From Vavraia culicis subsp. floridensis (lineage: Eukaryota > Microsporidia > Pleistophoridae): DNA of 28,561 nt. Positions within the stretch are counted from its first letter, which is position 1. Every line of letters begins with the position of its first letter. Of this stretch, positions 1-9,437 are shown in pieces. Where the stretch lies: the NCBI RefSeq assembly GCF_000192795.1, contig NW_007360648.1, positions 20,252-48,812 on the forward strand. The letters run 5' to 3'. The position numbers and the translations under genes are program-made. The notes under the pieces were generated by a model that was not told the DNA's origin, made no database searches, and saw only the letters and a list, made by a program, of their open reading frames with translations.

Positions 1-1035
1 CATCTCGCCATCCCTGCCAAGCAATTCATCAGCCGTAGCACCAAATCCTATCTCCCTCATCACGCTCTCCACGTACTCACACTCGCTCCTCTCCCGTCCC
101 TCGATCTCAAAGAACGCCAAGCAGTTCACATACACATCAACCAGCATTCTCTCATCGACCCTTTCCTTTCTGCTCTCAATCCTCCACCTGTCAAGGTAGT
201 ACTCGATCTTGAGCAGCGTAATACGCCGGTTTACAACCGCTGACTCGGTACGCACGCTCTCGAGCGCCATCCTCTTCCGTGTGAACGACATGCTTTTGAA
301 CTTCACAAAGAAATTGCGCAGAAATGTCCCGTCCTTCTGCTCATTTATTTTCTTCAATCGCTCCTCGTTCTGTTTTATAATTTGCTGCTGTTTTGATGAC
401 AGCTTTCTCTTTGTGGATGACCCCTTCTTGAACAGTTCTATACGCCCCATGCTTGCACCAGCAAAAAGGCTCATTGCACATTTCTTCAGGTGCTGAATGT
501 ACCGCTGCATATTTCTTTGTGTGTGCTTCTCACGTTTTATGATGAGCAGGTCCATCAAGGACTTGTCAGACCTAGAAAATGCGGACAAGCTAACAGAACT
601 GCCCTCCATGCCCATTACCTCACTACCGCTGCATACACGCTGCTCACCAACACCTCTACTACCATTCACCAACTCTTCCTCCTTCCCACACATCCTCCTC
701 ATCTCCCTTATTCTCTCTCCCATCTCACACATCCTAACCATCCTCACACCAGGCACATCCCAACTAACCCATCCATAAACAAAAGGATACCTAAACTCAA
801 TCCCATCAGCCAACACAACCGTGAAATAATCCTCAAACACTCCTCTCTTGTCCGTAAGTATTGCTGCCACATCATCGTTGCATATGAGCTCGTCCTCATC
901 AAATTTGAGCACTCGTACATTGAAACGATCGAACAACGCAAGAAATGATGCGTTCTGTACTACGTCAGGATCTACCAGGAGGGTTCCTACGTGTTTTAGG
1001 GTTGTTAACAGTTCTGTGCGCTTGTAGATTGCCAT
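1..1035 (-). CDS. Large unrecognised protein, N-terminal 345 residues; 3' end outside window
   Basis: Reading the minus strand from ATG at 1035-1033 gives 345 codons without a stop up to the window edge, so the gene is real but truncated here. I recognise no family. Residues 1-120 look globular, with several aromatics and an acidic patch near residue 46. Residues 106-165 are Gly/Ser/Met-rich and probably a linker. Residues 166-265 are strongly basic and probably helical (KRKLSSKQQQIIKQNEERLK). Residues 266-345 are again mixed and helical. CCC runs at 1054-1056 and 1049-1051 upstream of the ATG support this start. The plus-strand open frames over 209-948 are antisense shadows. A nuclear or nucleic-acid-associated role is conceivable from the basic region, but this is a guess. 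Confidence 0.85.
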   Translation of the reverse strand, partial: MAIYKRTELLTTLKHVGTLLVDPDVVQNASFLALFDRFNVRVLKFDEDELICNDDVAAILTDKRGVFEDYFTVVLADGIEFRYPFVYGWVSWDVPGVRMVRMCEMGERIREMRRMCGKEEELVNGSRGVGEQRVCSGSEVMGMEGSSVSLSAFSRSDKSLMDLLIIKREKHTQRNMQRYIQHLKKCAMSLFAGASMGRIELFKKGSSTKRKLSSKQQQIIKQNEERLKKINEQKDGTFLRNFFVKFKSMSFTRKRMALESVRTESAVVNRRITLLKIEYYLDRWRIESRKERVDERMLVDVYVNCLAFFEIEGRERSECEYVESVMREIGFGATADELLGRDGEM

Positions 1036-1048
1036 TTCGTTTTTTGTT

Positions 1049-1056
1049 GGGCAGGG
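1049..1056 (-). promoter_or_regulatory. CCC start-proximal motif
   Basis: On the minus strand two CCC runs (CCCTGCCC) end 13 nt before the ATG at 1035. CCC-like motifs directly upstream of start codons are described in microsporidia. Confidence 0.5.
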
Positions 1057-2053
1057 TTTTTTAATATTCTTAAAAATTGAAATATTTGGGCAGGGGTTGA
1101 AGGGCCAGACATATCGGGGATAGCACGGCAAACATTGCTAACCGGTATTTGAATGCGTACGGGTGCTTTAATTGTAGGAAATGGCATGGGCATCACAGTT
1201 ATGTGCAGATATGACCTGCGTCCTTGATGCAAGGATAAAGATACGGTTCGTACCACCCTTTGAATAAACTATGAACCGATGCGGTAGTTGATCTGCTCAC
1301 GTGCACTAACGTGCCATGGTGTACAAATTACGGTAAAGATGTGCAATTATCTACGATATGTGAGCACAAACGCTTTTATTTCTTTACTCCACAAAAACAG
1401 CTTACGCAGTACCTGCCACGCATCCAACCAAATCGTGCCGGATCGTTCGTACAAGAAGTATTTTTGTAACACTCGTCCTTTTATTTTCATAATTTCCTTC
1501 AATTTTGCTGTATAAGCCATTCTTCACGGTTGCTTGCCTACTTAGGAAGGACTCTCTGTCCAACACCAGGGTAGGGAGCACCAAATCTTAGTAATGCTTG
1601 GCTGATGAAACGTTTATCTATTTGTGAATGCATCAAGGGCACGGTTTCTAACTGCGTATGACATTTAAAACGGGTTTGGTAACGAAGCAGATATTTTTAA
1701 TCACCCGTACCAGCAAACGAATTAATAAAAAAAGGGTGAGCAACGAGAGAAGAACGAGCACACCACCAGGTAATAGCGCAACACCCTTCTTGCAAGGAGC
1801 ACCCTTCCAATCTGTTGGTTTACTACCACCAGCACTCGTAAAAAATGCTAACAAAATTTACCTGCTGTTCCAGGGCATGCTGCCACACCCCCCTTTTTTA
1901 CCATTTAGCGCACGATTTGCATCTCAACGATTTAATTTATCGGTGCTTGTACTAAATTAAATTTATTAAAAGCATAAGCACGCACAGGGCTCGTTCTACC
2001 AGGACACCCCGTGCACCGATCACTATTAATTTACATATTTTGGAGTGATAAGC
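1057..2053. other. Divergent intergenic region, no supported gene
   Basis: This spacer lies between the minus-strand gene at the left edge and the kinase-like gene. Open frames here are short. Most would need GTG or TTG starts, which are not expected in a nuclear genome. One ATG-started frame (1658-1960, +, 100 codons) has no CCC motif, no domain and overlaps an equally long antisense frame, so I do not call it. Confidence 0.5.
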
Positions 2054-3016
2054 ATGAACAGAAAGGAAACGAGGATTGAAGCGTTGCTGAGGGACATCAA
2101 GAGCGGTCGTTGGACGCTCACACATTTCAGGAGTAGCACTGCCAACATTACGGTATTGTGCACCAACGATGACCGAAAGATGGTTGCTAAGACGTACAGC
2201 AGAAATACTGCCCGGTTCATAAACCACGACATCGTGAAAGCGAGCATTTCACACCTGTACACACACGGACTGGCACCAAGCATCGTACTATCGTACGATA
2301 ACGGATATATACGGAACTACGTGCCTGGACGAGCACTGCATCACGAGGATGTACATACGCACCACCAGATAATTGCTCGCAAGATGAGAGAATGGCACGC
2401 GAGCAACCGCTCGGGTGTTTCGCACATGTTTAAAAACATGATGGACTGGTACTGGCACGCACACGTGCACCACAAGGAGCTATTGGAAGGGCATGGTGTA
2501 CGCGATTTTATGGTGGAACAGGAGAAGAGGGTGCGTGGATTGGAGGTGGGCTTCTGCCACAACAACCTGCTAGCCACGAATATAATTGCTCTGAACAGCC
2601 CACCCAGCAAATACGATCTGGTTGTAAGCACAGATTCTGAGGAGGACGCTTCCTCAGCACCTGTGGTAAGCAACGTGCAATTTGTTGACTTTGTACATTC
2701 TGGCGTGAACTACATCGCATACGACATAGCAAACCATTTCGTTGGACACATCAGGTATGCGTTCAGTACGCACGAAGTGCCATCCGAGCAGTTCAAGAGA
2801 GAATTCGTACAAAGCTACGCAAATGACCGGTTCAAAGTCAACTGCCGAACTGTTGACAAATTGATTGAGGACGTAAATCTGTTTATACCGGTTTCGCACT
2901 GTTTCTGGGGGCTATGGGCACTTTTAATGGAACATGCTGATGGTAACGATGATGATTACGTGAGGTATGCCAGGCATAGACTGGAAATGATGAATGCAAG
3001 CAATGGCAGGAAATGA
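2054..3016 (+). CDS. Choline/ethanolamine-kinase-like protein with altered Brenner motif
   Basis: The 320-aa product has the choline/ethanolamine kinase layout. An N-lobe segment reads HGLAPSIVLSYDNGYIRNYVPGRAL. A Brenner-type motif lies at residues 168-177, and VDF...NYIAYDIANHF at about 211-230 matches the family's metal-binding IDFEY...NxxxFDIaNHF. The family phosphorylates choline or ethanolamine as the first Kennedy-pathway step. The Brenner motif here reads CHNNLLATN, so the usual catalytic Asp is Asn171, and the Glu after DF is Val214. The protein may be catalytically impaired or a pseudokinase. The ATG at 2054 is used, because three codons upstream in frame there is only a GTG. No CCC run lies within 20 nt. 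Choline versus ethanolamine preference cannot be decided. Confidence 0.8.
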   Translation: MNRKETRIEALLRDIKSGRWTLTHFRSSTANITVLCTNDDRKMVAKTYSRNTARFINHDIVKASISHLYTHGLAPSIVLSYDNGYIRNYVPGRALHHEDVHTHHQIIARKMREWHASNRSGVSHMFKNMMDWYWHAHVHHKELLEGHGVRDFMVEQEKRVRGLEVGFCHNNLLATNIIALNSPPSKYDLVVSTDSEEDASSAPVVSNVQFVDFVHSGVNYIAYDIANHFVGHIRYAFSTHEVPSEQFKREFVQSYANDRFKVNCRTVDKLIEDVNLFIPVSHCFWGLWALLMEHADGNDDDYVRYARHRLEMMNASNGRK

Positions 3017-3603
3017 AATGCTGGTGAGCGATGTGCACATTAAAAATGGTAAGTAATTGAATTATTTGGCGTGTACAAACCTAAAGGGTACTGCAGCGGA
3101 TGAAGGTAAATTTAAATGTCCGTGCTATGCGATGATCGTTCGTTTCTGAGCTGGGATAATTATTTTTATGGACTAAGGTACCTCCCAGGAACACATCGAA
3201 TAAAATTATTGCAGCCTTCTGCCAGCATTGAGCAGTGCCCTCCCCTGGGCACTAAAAACGTGCTAAAAATTTGCAAACAAACGGCAGCAAGCCATGATGG
3301 TGCTGCGCACCTTAAAGGTCACTTTTAACGGATACAGAACAGCGCACGTGGTATAAGCGATTAATTTTAGAAAAAAGTATAAAAAATGTTGCACTCACCG
3401 GTTGATAAAAATGCGCTGTTTGTACGGGATGATTCACCTGAACTGTGAGAGCGTTCAACTTTTCGTTTATAACACATGTGCTAAAACGAATTTATGACCT
3501 TAGGCACGATTTTGCACAACAAACCACTTATCGTGCTACGCTTCCGATCAGAAAATACGTAATGATGACCATCGTGGGTAAAGCATTTGTTTTATGGTGG
3601 AAT
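3017..3603. other. Intergenic region, no supported gene
   Basis: This region is downstream of the kinase-like gene. A 70-codon ATG frame at 3116-3328 has no motif, no CCC signal and no recognisable product. I see nothing else before the minisatellite. Confidence 0.45.
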
Positions 3604-3928
3604 TGTGTAGGATGTGTAGGATGTAGGATGTAGGATGTAGGATGTGTAGGATGTAGGATGTAGGATGTAGGATGTAGGATGTAGGATGTAGGATGTAGGA
3701 TGTAGGATGTAGGATGTAGGATGTAGGATGTAGGATGTAGGATGTAGGATGTAGGATGTAGGATGTAGGATGTAGGATGTAGGATGTAGGATGTAGGATG
3801 TAGGATGTAGGATGTAGGATGTAGGATGTAGGATGTAGGATGTAGGATGTAGGATGTAGGATGTAGGATGTAGGATGTAGGATGTAGAATGTAGGATGTA
3901 AAATGTAGGATGTGTAGGATGTAGGATG
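3604..3928 (+). repeat. 7-bp minisatellite, unit GTAGGAT, about 46 copies
   Basis: The heptamer GTAGGAT repeats in tandem for about 325 bp. Central copies are essentially perfect. Edge copies carry variants: 9-bp GTGTAGGAT forms near both ends, and TAGAATG and TAAAATG near the right end. Every frame meets TAG, so it is not coding. It ends about 180 bp beyond the stop codon of the minus-strand gene at 4107. Perfect core copies with decayed edges suggest slippage or unequal exchange. Confidence 0.95.
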
Positions 3929-4106
3929 CTATTTTAAATTACAATTCGGTTTATTTGACCGATCCTCAATTCCATGCCGCACATCAAATATTTTATGATA
4001 TCGCGTGACTACTTCTATTTTTTAAATGATACGGTCTCTTCGTGGTGCGCAGGGGGCGAAGATTTCTTCTCAACACTTCTTTGCTGTTCTTTAAAAGCTT
4101 TGCACG

Positions 4107-4610
4107 CTATCTGAACCACAGATCATAAATCCTGGGCTCATGCGCTGCTTCAGTCTTTGAAGACTTGGATGCAGCTCTGTTCGTCGGACTGTGATCATTC
4201 AAAAGGCTTTTGGGCTCATGTGGAGAGTGTGCACCATCGGTGCTCGGTGATGTTGTGCCAGAAGGGGCACTGGAGAAGGTTGTGCTCGATGAAGATGATG
4301 GTATTGGGAGGTGTGACGCATTAGCTCTCTGTCCTACATAATCTGGATTTGCTGTTATTTTGTAGGGCGATAAATTTTTTACAGCATACCACACATCATT
4401 CCAGCTGAGACGTGTAAATGAACGCAAATGTTCCATCTGGTCCACAATCGGATCGGCATACGTCCTAAGCGTGCTATTAAAATTTTCAATAGCATGATCT
4501 TTTGCATCGTATATCGACTGTTTTACCGCGTTGCGCACTATGTCCTGCGCAATATCATCAACTAGACCGGCGGATACGTACGGCTCCAGCAACATGAACA
4601 AAAGCAACAT
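4107..4610 (-). CDS. Putative secreted protein with Ser/Thr/Pro-rich tail
   Basis: The product is 167 aa from the ATG at 4610. It opens with a short hydrophobic stretch, MLLLFMLLEPYVSAG, that looks like a signal peptide. A predicted helical region follows (VDDIAQDIVRNAVKQSIYDA), then a low-complexity Ser/Thr/Pro/His-rich C-terminal third. An upstream in-frame ATG at 4667 would add 19 hydrophilic residues. I prefer 4610 because a CCC run sits 7 nt before it, a TATA-like element lies farther upstream, and this start puts the signal peptide at the N-terminus. No family is recognised. A secreted or spore-surface role is inference from the signal peptide and tail. Confidence 0.65.
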   Translation of the reverse strand: MLLLFMLLEPYVSAGLVDDIAQDIVRNAVKQSIYDAKDHAIENFNSTLRTYADPIVDQMEHLRSFTRLSWNDVWYAVKNLSPYKITANPDYVGQRANASHLPIPSSSSSTTFSSAPSGTTSPSTDGAHSPHEPKSLLNDHSPTNRAASKSSKTEAAHEPRIYDLWFR

Positions 4611-4617
4611 AAAGTCT

Positions 4618-4641
4618 GGGCAAGCATGTCTATTTATATTT
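4618..4641 (-). promoter_or_regulatory. TATA-like element plus CCC motif
   Basis: On the minus strand AAATATAAATAG (4641-4630) is followed by CCC (4620-4618), then 7 nt and the ATG at 4610. The same 12-mer occurs at 13129-13140 before another gene. Confidence 0.5.
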
Positions 4642-6898
4642 GATAGAGATCTGCTCTCATTTGTCAATCACTTTGATCTGAAGAAAATCACAGTTTATTT
4701 GATGTATCAAATTCAATTTTGTGTCACGGAGCAAAACACTTAGATTAAAGCTGATTATTAAGTATGAATCACATCTTTGTTGAGAATTTGTTTAGCTATC
4801 AGCACAACACGTGCTGTACACGCACATCAAGTATGTCTTTGTGTATGTTAGTACCTGCCAGGGTTTGTTCAGCTTTAGGTTCACGGCCTTTCACAGATTT
4901 ATTGCGAAGGATTTCTGATCTCATTTTGCACCAGAAGAGCGCGTTGTTGTGTAATGAGATGGTAAACATGTCTTTAATGGAAAAAGGTAACTTGACAGGT
5001 ATGCAGAATTGCGCTTTTAGGGCAGCGCCGTGTATTTTTATTGGAAATCAGTGAAACGGCATGCAAATACGAGTATTTGCACCAGTTATAAGCGCATGCT
5101 GTGCCTTTAATTAATGAATAGATTGCCATTGGCGAATCACCACACAAACCAATCAGAATTGAAACCTAAAGTCCATCACTTACAAAAATTTAAAGATAAT
5201 CACATGCTATGAAACTGTGATATTAGTTTTGAACATTTTAATTATCATCGAATGATTCTTCTCGTTTCGTATATCCAAGCAATCAATTTTGTACAAGGAA
5301 AACCAAAATTACGCTCTAATAACAATCTTACATCGTAAATGCTACAAAAAGAGCTATTCGGAAAATTTCTCACATTTGACCGGCTGTTGCACGATCCATT
5401 GGATCGATTGCCCTTCTTTGTGTAAATTTTCTGAATCACTGCCTAAATGTACAGCTGATGCGGTAGAACTGTGATACTCCATGTAGCAAATCCTCGCACG
5501 CATTTCGTAACTTTTTTCAAAATCTGAGTACAAATTGTTTCTGCCATATTTTACGATTTTCAAGAATTTCCTGATGTTCTGTAGAATTCTGTCCATATTT
5601 CCATGTTCTGACCCGTGCATTTCAATGATATTGAATGTTAAAGCTGGTAATACGGCATACTTTATATCCAAGAACAGCACAACTTTGAACTAAATTACTT
5701 ATTATTGGCCGCTATGATATTAATGATTTAAGATATATAAACACGAATTACGTGTATTGGGTTTGTTTATCCTTTTTATTGGCCAAAAGATCATTCAAAT
5801 GTTTTAATTATTTTTTTACGAAAAGCACGTTGATCGATCCAAAAAATATTTTAATGACCAGAACATTGTGTTAGAGGGAATGTCCGAAAATTTTGTCATT
5901 ATTGAATAAGTACGTTGTCATGAACAGATATCTGTTCGTGTAACGCTGCTAAACTTGTCGTTGGACGTATAAATAACAATACGTGGTAGTGTGGTGCCAA
6001 ATAATCTGGTATACCGGTTAATAATTCTTTTTCTTGTTATTTAAGTACGCATCGTATCAGTTACCACCAATGAACAAAGCTTCTTCCTGCACTTTACAAT
6101 CAATTTTGGCGTGATCTGCCTTTCCGAACGCACGTGTGCTAAGACCGCTAATGCTGTACTCTCCTCAGTTTTAAGGTCCTTCAACACACGGGCAGTTTCT
6201 TACTACCTTGCACACCAGACACCTTGATTCAGGGTGCATATATTCTCCAAATGTTCACTAAGCAGCCATTATTACAGCCTAGACCGGTAGTGCCGAGTCT
6301 AAGAATGGTATATCAAAGCACTTCATCCTTGTGATCGTTTCAAACCTTTATTCGTATTTCTGTGATATGCACCGTATCATTTTACGTGCCCGTACAGGTG
6401 TAGAATCGATCACTACCCACAGCAACCACCACCTACCCAGTATTATGTCCACCAACACGGTAAATTATTGCACAGATTTTAGTGGCCGCTTTCACTGCAT
6501 ACATTGACAGTTCCTCTGCTCTATAAATTGCTTTTTTATTAAATGAGAGTGCATCCCTTAATTACAACGATTTTAAATGCCTATTTAATTTATACGAAAT
6601 AAGACACATCAATTTTACAAAAATGGGTGTTCTGTTCTTCACTAAGGATCATTAAAATTACCAAAAGCTGTACCTCACACCTTTCCCCATTCTTTATTCA
6701 TCATATCGGTCCTTTCATATTTGTAATTAATTTTTTGCACATCATCGCTACCGTTTTCGTGCCAACAGCACTGATCCATATAAACGGTAAAAAATGCTTG
6801 AAAAAACACCAGAGAGCCACATGCATAGGTTTCGCTCGCACACATCCTTCTATCGGCTAACGTTCCATTTGCAAATTTTAGCCATCTGCAACAAATAA
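4642..6898. other. Long gene-poor region, possible coding relics
   Basis: No gene is supported in these 2.2 kb. The plus-strand ATG frame at 4764-5054 (96 codons) has no motif or CCC signal. On the minus strand an 88-codon ATG frame (5620-5354) looks somewhat protein-like (MDRILQNIRKFLKIVKYGR) but has no start signal and no recognised fold. It may be a relic. The segment 6060-6480 also contains short protein-like stretches broken by stops on the minus strand. Confidence 0.4.
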
Positions 6899-6901
6899 CC
6901 C
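6899..6901 (+). promoter_or_regulatory. CCC start-proximal motif
   Basis: CCC lies 9 nt before the ATG at 6911 of the PITP gene, in an otherwise A/T-rich leader. Confidence 0.5.
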
Positions 6902-6910
6902 TTTATTAAA

Positions 6911-7678
6911 ATGACCACGATTTACCGCGAGTACCAGATACCGCTTCCGTTCACAATCAAGGACTATCGGGTGGCGCAGCTGTACACAGTCGCCATGATC
7001 AGTGCAAACGAGGCTACCGGTGACACGAGCATCAAGATAGCGGAGAACAAGGATATACACGACGAGAAGTATGGTGCGTGCCGATACACGGAGAAAATAT
7101 TCTATTTGAACAGCAAGGTACCACGTGCGATACGCGCGGTTGTTCCGAAGAAGGCGCTGATTGTCGAGGAAAAGGCCTTCAACGCCTTTCCGACATGCCA
7201 CACCTTTTACACCAACCAGGCCTTCAGCACAGACACTTTCAGCGCAAGTGTTGTATCCACGCATGTGAACAACGAGCTCACGCTCAAGAATGCATTGAAC
7301 ATCGATTGTGCGCTTTACGACAAGACAAAGGTAAAGGTTATCGACGTGTGCTGCAATATTGTGAATCCACAGTACGATCCCACAAACACGCCGCTCAAAA
7401 TCAATGATGGTTGCCCGCTCAAGCCAGAGTGGTACAAAAACCCGTCTTATGATGTTATGATGAGCTATAAATTTGTTACGCTCAAGTTCGACTGTTTTGG
7501 GCTGGGGTGGCTTGTACATGAGATTGAGAAGCAGATAGATAAGATTTTTACAAGCTCACACCAGCAAATGGTGTGTACAATGGATGAGTGGCACGGAAAG
7601 AGTATCGAGGATATAAGGGAGTTAGAGGACAACATTAGGGAGAAACTAAACGAAAAGGAAGGAAAGATAATTGAGTAA
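6911..7678 (+). CDS. Class I phosphatidylinositol transfer protein (PITP)
   Basis: The 255-aa product aligns by eye with the single-domain StART-like PITPs, whose usual length is about 270 aa. It would bind one phosphatidylinositol or phosphatidylcholine molecule and move it between membranes or present it to PI kinases. Landmarks include LPFTIKDYRVAQLYTVA near the N-terminus, YTEKIFYLNSKVP at 59-71 and EEKAFNAFPTC at 86-96. YKFVTLKF at 186-193 and DEWHGKSIEDIRELE at 225-239, before the C-terminal helix, complete the set. The headgroup-contact Thr and Lys of human PITP-alpha (T59, K61) correspond to T60 and K62 here. The membrane-inserting Trp-Trp pair is replaced by C195-F196. The start is supported by the CCC motif. 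Confidence 0.92.
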   Translation: MTTIYREYQIPLPFTIKDYRVAQLYTVAMISANEATGDTSIKIAENKDIHDEKYGACRYTEKIFYLNSKVPRAIRAVVPKKALIVEEKAFNAFPTCHTFYTNQAFSTDTFSASVVSTHVNNELTLKNALNIDCALYDKTKVKVIDVCCNIVNPQYDPTNTPLKINDGCPLKPEWYKNPSYDVMMSYKFVTLKFDCFGLGWLVHEIEKQIDKIFTSSHQQMVCTMDEWHGKSIEDIRELEDNIREKLNEKEGKIIE

Positions 7679-7884
7679 ACCGGATTTTAATGATCTGCTA
7701 AATATTCGTGCTGTGAGTGTTTTCTGCACGAGTGCTCGAAGGTATTCGTTTTATAACGTGTTACACCGATTTTGTTCTCTTCCAGAGTGTTGCATTTTTA
7801 AGGGCTGCTCGCCTTTTTTCACCATAATTAAAGCAGGGTCAGCAATCACAGGTTTACTGCCGGATGTTCTGATTTTTGGCTTGA

Positions 7885-8345
7885 GTTCGTGTTTTTGCAG
7901 CATGTTCTAACCTGAAAGAGGACACCCTTGAAAACCAAGCGAGATTGGTGAACGCAATGATGAACAGAATATTTTATGACCGTTTCATCTTTGGCATGCA
8001 AAATCGAGTGAAATACTTGAGTTTGAACAAGTACAAACGGGAAGTAAAAGGTATCAGGATGTTGAAGAAGTTTTTAAGCTTGCAGACACTCGTTTAAAGC
8101 ACCCATCAGAAAAGGTTTTTTCTTTTTAACACCAACCTCGCAGTTTTTGAATTAAGGTATTTGGAGAACTTTGGCACTTTGGTCACTCAAGATAGACCGT
8201 ATCTCCCGCTCAACCTGAGCGGTTTGAAGAGCATAAATGCCTTAAAAATTTAGTGATAGATAGCTGCGTGCTAAACAGAAAAAGTATTTTTGCTGTCCGC
8301 AACAAATCTTGAACCACTTGGAGTTACGTCCATAGCTTCTAATCT
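7885..8345 (+). pseudogene. Decayed leucine-rich-repeat gene
   Basis: One frame reads protein-like from 7885 to 8250, interrupted only by TAA at 8095-8097. It contains RVKYLSLNKYKREVKGIRML and, later, RYLENFGTLVTQDRPYLPLN then LSGLKSINALKI before TAG at 8251. Shifting one frame continues as LKNLVIDSCVLNRKSIFAVR up to TGA at 8310, and a further shift gives LNHLEL. The spacing of Leu/Ile fits LRR units (LxxLxLxxC). LRR families are expanded in several microsporidia. There is no ATG with a start signal, and stops and frame changes interrupt it. I read it as a pseudogene. Confidence 0.5.
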
Positions 8346-8872
8346 AGGTCGCAAGGCCTTATGCCCGTAAATGAACCACTTCTGGTAACAATGCTTAGAT
8401 GTTGTTGTATGAAGGGATAGATGAATGACTGTTGATGAAAAATATACGAAATATTTCGGTAATTATCAGTTCAGCCTAATGTGTGCATTCATATCGGTAA
8501 ATTTATGTGCTATGAAAGCCAATTTTGTAATTTTGATGCCAAATGATTATCAACCACCGTACTAGCGGTATTTTAGTAGATCACCAGTTATTTTCTCCAC
8601 GTAACAAAAAATTTACTTCCATACAAAGTTAAAGAAGAATGGCCATGCAGCGTTTTTTCACATATTTTTGTCAGACGTTTCAGCTGATGCTCGTTGTCAC
8701 AGCATGTACTACCCTAAGGGAAGAATGGCGTTGAATGCATCGTTGTCTACGATACAACCAACTGCTGCGACGATAACCTGAAATATAGTACAGAAGGACA
8801 CACAAAAGATCTGCCAACATCATTCCTTTCATTTTCAGCTTTTTGCTCTCCTAATTAAAAAAATTGTGCACA
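8346..8872. other. Intergenic region, no supported gene
   Basis: This stretch is A/T-rich with no open frame of note. A perfect 12-bp palindrome CGAAATATTTCG lies at 8447-8458, with no evident function. Confidence 0.5.
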
Positions 8873-8877
8873 CCCCC
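8873..8877 (+). promoter_or_regulatory. CCCCC start-proximal motif
   Basis: A C5 run lies 5 nt before the ATG at 8883 of RPS9. Confidence 0.55.
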
Positions 8878-8882
8878 TTGAA

Positions 8883-9437
8883 ATGGTGAAATCAAAAGGA
8901 AAAAAGCGCTACAACACGCCACTGCGTCCGTTTGAGTCTGACCGCCTGATCAGTGAAATGAAACTCATCGGTGAGTATGGTTTGCGCAACAAGAAGGAGT
9001 TGTGGATCTTCAAAAACATCACTAACACGACAAAAAAGCGTGCCCGTGATCTTCTTATCACAAACAGTAACGAAGAACTGATTTTTTGCGGCCGCGCACT
9101 CCTCGACAAGTTGGTCTTAACGAAAGTGTTTGGTGATGACGTGTCTCTTATCACCAAGGAGGACGTCACAAAAAATTTGGAGCGAGTGCTTGATTTGGAG
9201 GTGAACTGTTTTTTGGAAAGGAGGCTACAGCACAGGGTTTTTGAGTTGGGAATGGCGAACAGCGTGCACCATGCGAGAAATCTGATATACCAAAGGAAGA
9301 TCATGGTTAAGGGAAGGATCGTTAATAAGCCCGGGTATGTCGTGACCGGCAATGATGAAGCCTACATTGAGCTGAAGGAAGTGCCTGAAGGGAAGAAAAA
9401 GGGCGAGCAGGTGGCTAAGGTAGCGGTAGAGAGTTGA
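8883..9437 (+). CDS. RPS9: 40S ribosomal protein S9 (uS4)
   Basis: The product is 184 aa, the normal size for eukaryotic uS4. It is a 16S-like rRNA-binding protein of the small-subunit body, near the mRNA entry site and decoding centre. The N-terminal half is helical and basic (YGLRNKKELWIFKN is typical). The S4 RNA-binding domain covers about 108-170, with RRLQHRVFELGMANSVHHAR and GRIVNKPGYVV. The tail is Lys/Glu-rich. The CCCCC signal just before the ATG fixes the start. No intron interrupts it. RPL21 lies 675 bp downstream on the same strand, but nothing suggests co-transcription. Confidence 0.97.
   Translation: MVKSKGKKRYNTPLRPFESDRLISEMKLIGEYGLRNKKELWIFKNITNTTKKRARDLLITNSNEELIFCGRALLDKLVLTKVFGDDVSLITKEDVTKNLERVLDLEVNCFLERRLQHRVFELGMANSVHHARNLIYQRKIMVKGRIVNKPGYVVTGNDEAYIELKEVPEGKKKGEQVAKVAVES

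Noticed and set aside
209..948. Three overlapping plus-strand open frames at the left edge
   Set aside because: They lie antisense to a 345-codon minus-strand frame with a start signal. Their products are Pro/His/Thr-rich and low in complexity, as expected for shadows.
1658..1960. 100-codon plus-strand ATG frame
   Set aside because: No start signal, no domain, and overlapped by a comparable antisense frame without ATG.
3604..3928. CRISPR array or telomere
   Set aside because: There are no spacers, the unit is only 7 bp, the organism is eukaryotic, and single-copy genes lie on both sides.
6627..6860. 77-codon frame before the PITP gene
   Set aside because: No recognisable protein and no start signal. 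It lies in what is probably the PITP upstream region.
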